From: Basidiobolus meristosporus CBS 931.73
Lineage: Eukaryota > Basidiobolomycota > Basidiobolomycetes > Basidiobolales > Basidiobolaceae
Assembly: GCA_002104905.1 (NCBI GenBank)
Contig: MCFE01000237.1
Span: 55,707-119,706, forward strand
Reading direction: 5' to 3'
Length of the DNA: 64,000 nucleotides
Part shown: in pieces, positions 56,896-64,000 of the stretch
Position numbering within the stretch: the stretch's first letter is position 1
Layout of the letters: each line of letters opens with the position of its first letter
The notes under the pieces: model-generated
The model's input: only the letters and a program-made list of their open reading frames with translations
Databases searched by the model: none
What the model was told of the DNA's origin: nothing
Translations under genes and position numbers: made by a program

Positions 56896-57427
56896 GGAAA
56901 ATTAGCAGGGAGAAGAGAAGGAAGGAGCAAAAATTCCAGAAGTCAGAATTTATAGATGGATGGACAAGGGTAGATGGATGGATTATTCCTGGGTTAGGAA
57001 AATTAGCAGGGAGAAGAGAAGGAAGGAGCAAAAATTCCAGAAGTCAGAATTTATAGATGGATGGACAAGGGTAGATGGATGGATTATTCCTGGGTTAGGA
57101 AAATTAGCAGGGAGAAGAGAAGGAAGGAGCAAAAATTCCAGAAGTCAGAATTTATAGATGGATGGACAAGGGTAGATGGATGGATTATTCCTGGGTTAGG
57201 AAAATTAGCAGGGAGAAGAGAAGGAAGGAGCAAAAATTCCAGAAGTCAGAATTTATAGATGGATGGACAAGGGTAGATGGATGGATTATTCCTGGGTTAG
57301 GAAAATTAGCAGGGAGAAGAGAAGGAAGGAGCAAAAATTCCAGAAGTCAGAATTTATAGATGGATGGACAAGGGTAGATGGATGGATTATTCCTGGGTTA
57401 GGAAAATTAGCAGGGAGAAGAGAAGGG
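56896..57427 (-). repeat. 101-bp tandem monomers forming the 5' end of family B copy 2
   Basis: TATAGATGGATGGACAAGGG recurs near 56951, 57052, 57153, 57254 and 57355, spaced exactly 101 bases with virtually no differences. Each unit carries CCTGGGTTAGGAAAA, a telomere-like GGGTTAGG. Family B copy 3 has only about one unit at the same place, so the number varies. By analogy with mouse L1 these may be promoter monomers. Confidence 0.9.
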
Positions 57428-57433
57428 TTAGGG
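57428..57433 (+). repeat. Single interstitial TTAGGG between B copy 2 and SINE copy 2
   Basis: One TTAGGG unit separates the 5' end of the older element from the 3' tail of the newer one, the minimum seen at most junctions here. Confidence 0.8.
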
Positions 57434-57954
57434 GCAGGAAAGTCACCAAGTGGTGAAATCTTTATTTACTTATGACAAGTATCTAAAGAAGCCAAGTTAA
57501 TCTGAAGTTATTCCTAGAAAGCTAGGTCTGAGAGATATCTTCCTGGTAAGCCAGGTCTGAGAGTTGAGAAGCTGAGTGGTACTATATTTCCTAGTTAGCT
57601 AGGTCTGAGAGAGGTTTCCTGGAAAGCCAGGCCTGAGAAGTGAGAATCTGAATATATCTGAGCTAAGTTATACTGGTTTGCGGTAGCTGAATAGTGGCCG
57701 GAATGGCCAGTAGACTGGGGGAACTGAGATGAATTTCTGGGCGATCACTGGCCAAATTTACTAGGCAAATCTGGCCAAGTAGCATTTCAAGGATTTCAGC
57801 CAATCAGAGCCTTTACTTTGCCCGATGGTTGATCAAGCCATCTCCCAATGAGCACACATCAATTTATTAATCAAATTTTGCTGGATCCAGGATTTGAACC
57901 CACAACCATGGGTATGGAAGGGTTAGGGATAACCACAAGGCTAAGTGTTCTTGG
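57434..57954 (-). mobile_element. Family D tRNA-derived SINE, copy 2
   Basis: Same length, tRNA-like head, four hairpins and LINE-like tail as copy 1, differing by scattered substitutions (for example TTATTCC for TAATTCC near 57509). It runs from TTAGGG to TTAGGG, so it is full length. B box at 57890-57900 and A box at 57930-57944 are intact. Confidence 0.85.
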
Positions 57955-57960
57955 TTAGGG

Positions 57961-58352
57961 GGGAGACAGTCACCAACAGGTGAAATCTTTATTTCAGTTG
58001 AAACAAAGAAGCCAGCGCTACTGTTGTAGCTTTGATACAAGAGTGTATAGCTGAGGGGAATTTGTAGGTAAGTTAATAAGAAGTGATGATAGTTCTTCAG
58101 TGCTCAAGACACTGTTCAGTGGGAAGGGGGGTAGCAAGAGAGGTAAGAATGACTTGTGAACAACATTAATGAGGGGAATGTGATAAGGATTGATATTCAT
58201 CATAAAGGGAGTGTGCTGCTGCAGATATTGCTGCCAAAGGTCTGTCAAGTACTTCAGGTAGGCCAGCTTGGGTTTTTCTGACTGCAGAATATAGTGAGCA
58301 AACTTCTTGACTTCAGGATCTCCAAGTATAGTTCTCCAGCAGGAGTCAGGTG
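57961..58352 (-). mobile_element. Family A LINE, 5'-truncated copy (ORF2 C-terminus)
   Basis: TTAGGG, then the family A 3' tail, then ORF2 open from the cut edge to the stop at 58018 (LTDLWQQYLQQHTPFMMNIN to LVSKLQQ). The copy is nearly identical to the long family A copy beside it and stops abruptly at 58352 before the next TTAGGG. A typical aborted reverse-transcription product. Confidence 0.87.
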
Positions 58353-58416
58353 TTAGGGGGGGAGACAGTCACCAACAGGTGAAATCTTTATTTCAGTTGA
58401 AACAAAGAAGCCAGTG

Positions 58417-61185
58417 CTACTGTTGTAGCTTTGATACAAGAGTGTGTAGCTGAGGGGAATTTGTAGGTAAGTTAATAAGAAGTGATGATAGTTCTTCAGT
58501 GCTCAAGACACTGTTCAGTGGGAAGGGGGGTAGCAAGAGAGGTAAGAATGACTTGTGAACAACATTAATGAGGGGAATGTGATAAGGGTTGATATTCATC
58601 ATAAAGGGAGTGTGCTGCTGCAGATATTGCTGCCAAAGGTCTGTCAAGTACTTCAGGTAGGCCAGCTTGGGTTTTTCTGACTGCAGAATATAGTGAGCAA
58701 ACTTCTTGACTTCAGGATCTCCAAGTATAGTTCTCCAGCAGGAGCCAGGTGTAGTGTGGTGTGTTCTCTTCCAGGCCTTAATCAGTGGGTTGTTGCAGTT
58801 GTGAAGTCTGAGGTATAATCTGGTTCTAAGGTAGAGAAGTCTGATCTTATAGGGCATAAACCCAAAAGCACCAAGAATAGCATGTCTGTAGGGGCATTCA
58901 GGCAAATGAGGCACCAAGGAGGTAATGCACCATACTGCAAACTTGTCAAGCTTAGTGCAGTCTCTAGAAGTAAGAGAGAGAAGTGGTAAGCCAAATTCCA
59001 GGACAGGGAAGACAAACTGCTTGAGTAGAAGGAGGCAGCTGGGAGCTGAAGTTGTAGGAGCAGTAACAGCCAGTAGCTTGTGGAGTGCCTGTCTTGCCAG
59101 GATAATTCTCTTCTTCAGGTGTGCTCCAGAGTCTAGTCCAGTAGGAAGGAAAGGAAAGCCAAGATATGTAGCAGAAACCTGAGCAGGTAGAGTGGAGTTC
59201 TCCAAGTTGATGGGAGAGCCCAAAGGTACTGTCTTTGCAATGGAAAGCTGGAGATTATTCTTCTGCAGATACTGGTGGATGGTCTGGGAGTCTTGTTGCA
59301 CATTGGAGGAGGATATTCTGATGTCATCAGCAAAGAGAGTAACCAGGCAGTCAGCTGAGAGTCTTGGGAAATCATTCAGGAAGATGGCAAACAGTATAGG
59401 ACCAAGCACAGAGCCTTGAACCACTCCATTAGGAACTGAGAACACAGCTGATTGCTCACTTGGGTGCAGAATTCTTGCTTGTGGATCCAGAAACAGAGAC
59501 CTGACAAGGAGGGTGAGAGAGGTACTGGAGAAGCATTGCAACTTGGACCAAAGCAGATTTCTGTCAACTGAATCAAAGGCCTTAGTAATATCAAACAGAA
59601 CAGAGGGATACTTGCACTGGAGAGAGTGATCTTGGCTAAGTATGACTGCATATTCCAAGGAGAGGCCAGGAACAAAGCCAAACTGTGCAGGATGAAACTT
59701 GAGGGAGTCAGAGTAGAGCTCCTGAGCAAGCAGAAGCTCAAATACCTTTCTGCAGGTGGGCAGCAGATATATTGGCCTGTAGGAGCTAGGATCCAGGTGC
59801 TTTCCTTTACCCTTGTACAGTGGCAGAACATTTGCAAAGGACCATTCCTCAGGAGTAGAAAGCTGGGCTGAGCATTGCTGAAACAGTGGAAGCAGAAGTG
59901 CAGACATGGCCTTGGTACTAGTCTTCAGAAGCTCATAGGAGATTGTGTCCACACCTGGAGCAGTAGAGTTGGGAAGCCTCTTGAGCACATTATGGATTCT
60001 CCTTTGATCAAGTGCAAGTGGGATGGGCAGAGTCTTGAAGTCAGGATGAAAGCCAGGAGTTGAGTACTGCTTTGTAGAGAAGAAGATGTTAGCCAGCTGT
60101 TCTGTTGAAGGTAACTTCCTGGAAGAGGGCCTCATTGCCCTGTAGAGTCTTGATACTGTTCTTGTTATAGAGTTGGAAGATTGCAGAGGCAAGGAACTCA
60201 TAATATGATCCCAGAGCTGAGTATGCAGAGTGTGGTGAATTGCCTTGGAGTGGTGTATTGCTGTCAGGAGGAGTTTCTCTGTTTTTGGGTTAGGGAAGCT
60301 CAGGTAGCTTTGTTGCAGGGCTGAAACAATGGATTCCCATTTTCTTGAGGTAACAGCAGTAGTCTTGCATGGCAGTGAGAGGGAGGCAGACACCAGAATC
60401 AGATGCTTCACAAAGAGCCAGGCAAAGTTGAGATCATCTGGCAGAGAAAGTAGCAAACTGGCAAGCTTCAAGTAGTTCCCAAAGTCTTTCTTCTGATTCT
60501 TGGTAGCTTTGTGGGTGAGCACAGTAAGTTTTGGCAGCTTCTTCTTCACAACTGGTTGCATAGAAAGGGACCAGGCTGGGTGGTCAGAGGCTCTCAAGGA
60601 TCCTAGCTCAGCTCCAGAGAATTGCTTAACTTCATTCACAAAGTAGAGGGCAGCAGCAGAAGGGCAGATCCAGTCAACACATCTTTTCTCAGATTGAGCA
60701 CCTAGTGCTAGCAGGTGGCTTTCTCTCAGGAAGTTCAGTAGGAATGTAGACCTTGGCTTCATTCTTGCAGTCAGAGTAGTCTTGTTCTCAGGATGGGGAA
60801 TGTTGAGATCTCCAAGCAAGATAACAGGTGTTGATATAGATTGTTGGTATTGCTGAACCTTCTGGCATATTACTTGCACTTCCTGAAGGGCTAGACTTGG
60901 AGGCAGATAGCAGAGCACCAGACTGATAGTTGGCAACTGGAGAGCAGCACAGTAAGGGGAGTAAAGAGGAACACAGAGCTGAGGAGTATTGATGGTAGAA
61001 GAGATGAAGCAGATAGAGGAGGTATTCTTTGTTCTAGGAGTAGAAAAGCAATATAGATTAGTCAAAAGTATAGAGGGTAGCTGGACATCAATCAAACACA
61101 GGAGGGAAAATCTTGAAAGAAGTCTCTCTAGAGTTGGTCTTGATGGCTGTATGCTGTTGCAGTTAAGCAACAGAACTTCAGGTAG
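58417..61185 (-). CDS. ORF2: APE-type endonuclease and reverse transcriptase of family A LINE
   Basis: About 920 codons open from directly after the ORF1 UGA. Counting from the leucine at 61170, the endonuclease occupies residues 1-200: LNCNSI, CYLPP, GDLNIPH (120-126), VDWICP and the catalytic SDHPAW (195-200). The place where LQET(K)L normally supplies the metal-binding Glu reads LIDVQL, a possible Glu-to-Asp change. The RT domain has APGVDTISYELLK (404), SYRPIYLLPT (463), QFGFVPG, LFDITKAFDSVDR (525-537), NGVVQGSVLGP and LFADDI (612-617, catalytic Asp pair). The C-terminal third lacks a visible CCHC knuckle or RNase H. The first in-frame AUG is at residue 137, inside the endonuclease, so separate initiation is unlikely. 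Confidence 0.9.
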   Translation of the reverse strand, partial: LPEVLLLNCNSIQPSRPTLERLLSRFSLLCLIDVQLPSILLTNLYCFSTPRTKNTSSICFISSTINTPQLCVPLYSPYCAALQLPTISLVLCYLPPSLALQEVQVICQKVQQYQQSISTPVILLGDLNIPHPENKTTLTARMKPRSTFLLNFLRESHLLALGAQSEKRCVDWICPSAAALYFVNEVKQFSGAELGSLRASDHPAWSLSMQPVVKKKLPKLTVLTHKATKNQKKDFGNYLKLASLLLSLPDDLNFAWLFVKHLILVSASLSLPCKTTAVTSRKWESIVSALQQSYLSFPNPKTEKLLLTAIHHSKAIHHTLHTQLWDHIMSSLPLQSSNSITRTVSRLYRAMRPSSRKLPSTEQLANIFFSTKQYSTPGFHPDFKTLPIPLALDQRRIHNVLKRLPNSTAPGVDTISYELLKTSTKAMSALLLPLFQQCSAQLSTPEEWSFANVLPLYKGKGKHLDPSSYRPIYLLPTCRKVFELLLAQELYSDSLKFHPAQFGFVPGLSLEYAVILSQDHSLQCKYPSVLFDITKAFDSVDRNLLWSKLQCFSSTSLTLLVRSLFLDPQARILHPSEQSAVFSVPNGVVQGSVLGPILFAIFLNDFPRLSADCLVTLFADDIRISSSNVQQDSQTIHQYLQKNNLQLSIAKTVPLGSPINLENSTLPAQVSATYLGFPFLPTGLDSGAHLKKRIILARQALHKLLAVTAPTTSAPSCLLLLKQFVFPVLEFGLPLLSLTSRDCTKLDKFAVWCITSLVPHLPECPYRHAILGAFGFMPYKIRLLYLRTRLYLRLHNCNNPLIKAWKRTHHTTPGSCWRTILGDPEVKKFAHYILQSEKPKLAYLKYLTDLWQQYLQQHTPFMMNINPYHIPLINVVHKSFLPLLLPPFPLNSVLSTEELSSLLINLPTNSPQLHTLVSKLQQ

Positions 61186-62243
61186 TCAGGCAGAGGTTGT
61201 AGCTTCTTCAGAGGCAGCATTAACAATGTGACCTGCAGAGTCCCAGAGCTCTTCAAATGGTGCATCACTTAAGTCAGCAAGGAGGGAAATGGCATGGTTC
61301 TTGAGGAAGTATGCCACATCATAGGAGGGGGCTTGTCTCTTGATGGCAGCAAAGAAAGACAGAATGGCAACATGGGCTGGAGGCTTGTTGAACAGTAGAG
61401 AGTCAGAGGATTCAGATTCTTCAGGCACTATCTTGAAGTCAGTTTTCAGCCAGTTAAGGTTCTTCTCCACAAAGGCAACAAATGGGTCAGCAATGTTTTG
61501 GTCTAGGATAACCTCCAGAATCTTCCCTTTTCTCCAGGCCAGGTTGACAATTCTTGAGAGCTGAATATTGCATGCCTTGAGTGCTTTCCTGATGTTGGAA
61601 ATGGGGGTCCAGGGAACTTGCTTCAAGTACACCACAGTCCAGGTAGAAGCTGGTGGTAGGTTTGCTGGGGGCTTGTAAGTCCTTCTGTGTTGCAATGGAG
61701 CTGCAGTAGTCAGATTGGAGTCCACATTCTCAGTAGAAGGTTTTCTTGATGTGTCTTGCTGAATAGTACTGGAGCTGGATGTGCTGATAATTCTTGCCAG
61801 AACCTTGCCTGCATAAGTCTGAGGTATAGCTGAGGTGACTGTAGAGGTGGTGGCAGCTGGTGCAGGTGGAGAGGCAGAGACTGAAGCAGGAACTGAGGTC
61901 ACCTGGGAGAAGGCAGTAGAAGCAGGTTTTCTGGGAGGAACAGAGTTCACTATCCAGTTGTTCTGTAAAACACTGGAGTAGCTTTTCTGTGGAACAGGAT
62001 CTTGCTCTTGAACAGGAACAGAAGCAGGAGGCTGGGGCTGAGCAGAAGTGGTAAGGCAGTGGCACTCCAAGGAAGCTTTTTGCAAGGCATCTCTGGCAGT
62101 TTTCAGGGCAGTATTGGCTTCATTCTTGAGCTTCTTGCATTGGGCATCCAGTCTCTTGTTTTCAATAGCCAGGGCAGTATTGGCAGCCTCTAAATCAGCA
62201 ATTCTCTTCTCAATTGCAAGGAATCTCTGAAGAAATGCATCAG
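61186..62243 (-). CDS. ORF1 of family A LINE, 5'-truncated
   Basis: Open for about 352 codons from the truncation edge to UGA at 61186-61188. It starts in a coiled coil (LAIEKRIADLEAANTALAIE, KKLKNEANTALKTA). A long Ser/Pro/Ala-rich linker with a basic patch (QHRRTYKPPANLPPASTW) follows. The C-terminal domain (TVVYLKQVPWTPISNIRKAL, SRIVNLAWRKGKILEVILDQ, VAYFLKNHAISLL) is homologous to ORF1 of families B and C. No in-frame ATG lies near the left edge, so the true start was lost. The stop is followed by CUA in the ORF2 frame. Confidence 0.82.
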
Positions 62244-62260
62244 TAGGGTTAGGGTTAGGG
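62244..62260 (+). repeat. Interstitial telomere tract, about 2.7 units
   Basis: TAGGG then two TTAGGG units between the 5' edge of the long LINE and the next SINE tail. Confidence 0.85.
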
Positions 62261-62783
62261 GGGGAGGAAAGTCACCAAGTGGTGAAATCTTTATTTACTT
62301 ATGACAAGTATCTAAAGAAGCCAAGTTAATCTGAAGTAATTCCTAGAAAGCTAGGTCTGAGAGATATCTTCCTGGTAAGCCAGGTCTGAGAGTTGAGAAG
62401 CTGAGTGGTACTATATTTCCTAGTTAGCTAGGTCTGAGAGAGGTTTCCTGGAAAGCCAGGCCTGAGAAGTGAGAATCTGAATATATCTGAGCTAAGTTAT
62501 ACTGGTTTGCGGTAGCTGAATTGTGGCCGGAATGGCCAGTAGACTGGGGGAACTGAGAGGAATTTCTGGGCGATCACTGGCCAAATTTACTAGGCAAATC
62601 TGGCCAATTAGCATTTCAAGGATTTCAGCCAATCAGAGCCTTTACTTTGCCCGATGGTTGATCAAGCCATCTCCCAATGAGCACACATCAATTTATTAAT
62701 CAAATTTTGCTGGATCCAGGATTTGAACCCACAACCATGGGTATGGAAGGGTTAGGGATAACCACAAGGCTAAGTGTTCTTGG
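62261..62783 (-). mobile_element. Family D tRNA-derived SINE, copy 3
   Basis: Third full-length copy with the same head, four hairpins and tail (GGGAGGAAAGTCACCAAGTGG). B box 62719-62729, A box 62759-62773. Followed by a variant unit TTGGG and then TTAGGG. Confidence 0.85.
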
Positions 62784-62794
62784 TTGGGTTAGGG

Positions 62795-63811
62795 GAGGGA
62801 AAGTCACCAAGGCAGGTGAAATCTTTATTTGAATGCAGACAAGTCTAACTACAAATAAAGAAGCCAGCTGGGAATAGAAGATTCCCAAAGTAAACACTAA
62901 GTTGAATATGAATAAATCTAAGCTAAAGTTAAGGCAGTATCCCAGAGTACACTGGAGTTCAGGTTCATGGGGGAGTGAAGTAGATAAGCTTGAGAGATAT
63001 AATAATCTTTCAAGAAGTGGGTAACAGCAGGTGAAGGGGAGTTTTTGATAAGTGAAGTGAATCTTGAGAGCAGAGATTCCTCTAATGAGAAGGTCTTGTA
63101 AACTGGAGAATCAGGAAACTCTTTAAAGGCATGGTCAGTAGGCTCCCAGTAAAACTGGTCAGAGACATTTTGAGAGAACTCTTTAGCAATACTTTTGTCA
63201 AGTACTACCTCCAGAGTGTGATGGTTGATAAATCTCATGTTAACAATCTTGGATAAATTGTAACCTTGTTGCTTGAGATACATCCTATGCTCAGATATAG
63301 GAATAAACTCCACATTGGCAAAGTAGCAGACAGCCCAGTCAGTAGCAGGAGGCAAATCAGAAGTAGCAGGAAACTTTCTTTTAGTCTTGGGAGGAGCAGC
63401 AGGATTTCTTGAGGAAGCAGGAACAGGCTTTTTGACAGCTTCAGAGTAGGAAGAGTGAGCAGGAGCAGATGAATCTTGGGAAGTCTTGTTGACAGGAACA
63501 GCTGGCAGAGAGACAATAGATTCTTGCAGATCAGAGAAGGCAGAAAACAGCTTTTGAACTTGTTTCTTGAGTAAAGCATTTTCAGCTTCAGCAAGTGCAA
63601 GCCTTTCCTCAAGGAAGGAAATCTGAAGGGAATGGAGTGAAGGCATAAGAAATAAGAAGAAGAGGGTAGGATAGGGTGGGTGGGTGGGAATATTAGCAGG
63701 GAGAAGAGAAGGAAGGAGCAAAAATTCCAGAAGTCAGAATTTATAGATGGATGGACAAGGGTAGATGGATGGATTATTCCTGGGTTAGGAAAATTAGCAG
63801 GGAGAAGAGAA
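62795..63811 (-). mobile_element. Family B (ORF1-only) retroelement, copy 3, terminal element of the chromosome
   Basis: Outermost element: its 3' tail follows TTAGGG (62789-62794), ORF1 is intact (62918-63646), and the 5' leader has about one 101-base monomer ending GGAGAAGAGAA before the telomere. Being last before the telomere it should be among the youngest insertions. It shares the 5' edge of copy 2, so both copies end at the same 5' position and are probably full length. Confidence 0.87.
62918..63646 (-). CDS. ORF1 (gag-like) protein of family B element, copy 3
   Basis: 242 residues from the ATG at 63646, differing from copy 2 at few positions (for example SLPAVPVNKTSQD in place of PVPTLPVNKTPQE, and FINHHTLEV for FINNHTLEV). 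The coiled coil and the AVCYFANVEFIPISE domain are unchanged. It has an intact frame and sits next to the telomere, so it may be expressed if the 5' monomer is a promoter. Confidence 0.82.
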   Translation of the reverse strand: MPSLHSLQISFLEERLALAEAENALLKKQVQKLFSAFSDLQESIVSLPAVPVNKTSQDSSAPAHSSYSEAVKKPVPASSRNPAAPPKTKRKFPATSDLPPATDWAVCYFANVEFIPISEHRMYLKQQGYNLSKIVNMRFINHHTLEVVLDKSIAKEFSQNVSDQFYWEPTDHAFKEFPDSPVYKTFSLEESLLSRFTSLIKNSPSPAVTHFLKDYYISQAYLLHSPMNLNSSVLWDTALTLA

Positions 63812-64000
63812 GGGTTAGGGTTAGGGTTAGGGTTAGGGTTAGGGTTAGGGTTAGGGTTAGGGTTAGGGTTAGGGTTAGGGTTAGGGTTAGGGTTAGGGTT
63901 AGGGTTAGGGTTAGGGTTAGGGTTAGGGTTAGGGTTAGGGTTAGGGTTAGGGTTAGGGTTAGGGTTAGGGTTAGGGTTAGGGTTAGGGTTAGGGTTAGGG
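63812..64000 (+). repeat. Terminal telomere, (TTAGGG)31
   Basis: GGG then 31 perfect TTAGGG units to the end of the window, G-rich strand running 3' outward. The array is perfectly regular and at the edge, so this is the chromosome terminus, cut at an unknown point by assembly or read length. Confidence 0.97.

Larger units (their letters stand above)
56004..57427 (-). mobile_element. Family B (ORF1-only) retroelement, copy 2, with five 5' monomers
   Basis: The 3' tail GAGGGAAAGTCACCAAGGTAGGTG follows the TTAGGG tract. ORF1 is at 56127-56855 and is intact. Upstream of it lie five 101-base tandem monomers (56896 to about 57400) plus a partial one, ending GAGAAGAGAAG before GGTTAGGG. It has no ORF2. 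Its 3' module is that of the LINE. Confidence 0.87.
58359..62243 (-). mobile_element. Family A telomeric LINE, near full length (ORF1-UGA-ORF2)
   Basis: About 3.9 kb between TTAGGG motifs. On the minus strand: ORF1, truncated at its 5' end by the junction at 62243; a UGA at 61186-61188; ORF2 in the same frame to 58417; then about 55 bases of 3' region ending in the shared two-stem module and CCCTAA. There is no poly(A) tail or target-site duplication. The 5' untranslated region and ORF1 start are missing, so this copy cannot be the active source, but both reading frames remain open. Confidence 0.9.

Noticed and set aside
56960-57475. Four repeated plus-strand 65-70 codon frames starting MDKGRWMDYSW
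   Set aside because: They are produced by the 101-bp monomers (101 is not a multiple of 3, so each frame runs through two units). They lie antisense to the family B element and have no independent support.
58925-61231. Plus-strand frames within the LINE (for example 59192, 59626, 60989, 61340)
   Set aside because: Antisense shadows of the long ORF2 and ORF1; no family features.

Overview
This is the end of a eukaryotic, almost certainly fungal, chromosome. The right edge is a perfect (TTAGGG)n telomere (TTAGGG units 63815-64000). The left three quarters is gene space with short GT-AG introns (mostly 45-80 nt), short 3' gaps and fungal-type genes: ARB1, HEM2, ATG7, HAP2/NF-YA, RPS30, a Skn7/HSF-type factor, small Ser/Thr-rich GPI-type cell-surface proteins and a ZIFL-like transporter. 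Genes thinned out in many yeasts (augmin HAUS1, CCDC174, an STK11IP-like protein, UBXN1) and a DusA-type dihydrouridine synthase suggest an early-diverging (zygomycete-grade) fungus. The species cannot be named from this window.

Layout. 0.5-31.7 kb: conserved housekeeping genes (HAUS1, ARB1, CCDC174, HEM2, STK11IP-like, a decayed RanBP2-zinc-finger gene, HSF/Skn7-type factor, ATG7, an unknown membrane protein, DusA-type DUS, MTQ2, UBXN1-like). 32.7-34.1 kb: a convergent pair of paralogous eight-cysteine GPI-type proteins. 37-42 kb: HAP2, RPS30, MFS transporter. 42.7-47.5 kb: F-box/LRR protein and a lineage-specific membrane protein. 47.6-64 kb: subtelomere.

The subtelomere is the striking part. 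From 47.6 to 48.9 kb and again from 53.4 kb to the telomere, it is built almost entirely of retroelements that all lie antisense (minus strand). Their 3' ends abut TTAGGG on the centromere side, the arrangement expected if telomere 3' ends prime reverse transcription. Twelve insertions fall into five families. A is an APE-endonuclease/reverse-transcriptase LINE, one copy nearly full length. E is a diverged relative seen only as an ORF2 tail. B and C are two ORF1-only (gag-only) families. D is a tRNA-derived SINE. All five share one 3' module: a terminal TCACC/GGTGA hairpin, a second TCTTTATTT/AAATAAAGA stem and an AAAGAAGCCA block. In family A, ORF1 and ORF2 lie in one frame separated by a single UGA followed by CUA, and no AUG precedes the endonuclease motifs, which suggests stop-codon readthrough. 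The whole resembles the Drosophila HeT-A/TART arrangement, but on a TTAGGG telomere.

Between the two blocks, 48.9-53.4 kb holds a degenerate head-to-head telomere motif, a 154-bp satellite, weak or broken ORFs and a Ty1/copia gag cut off by TTAGGG. This looks like a record of chromosome-end fusion, breakage and healing.
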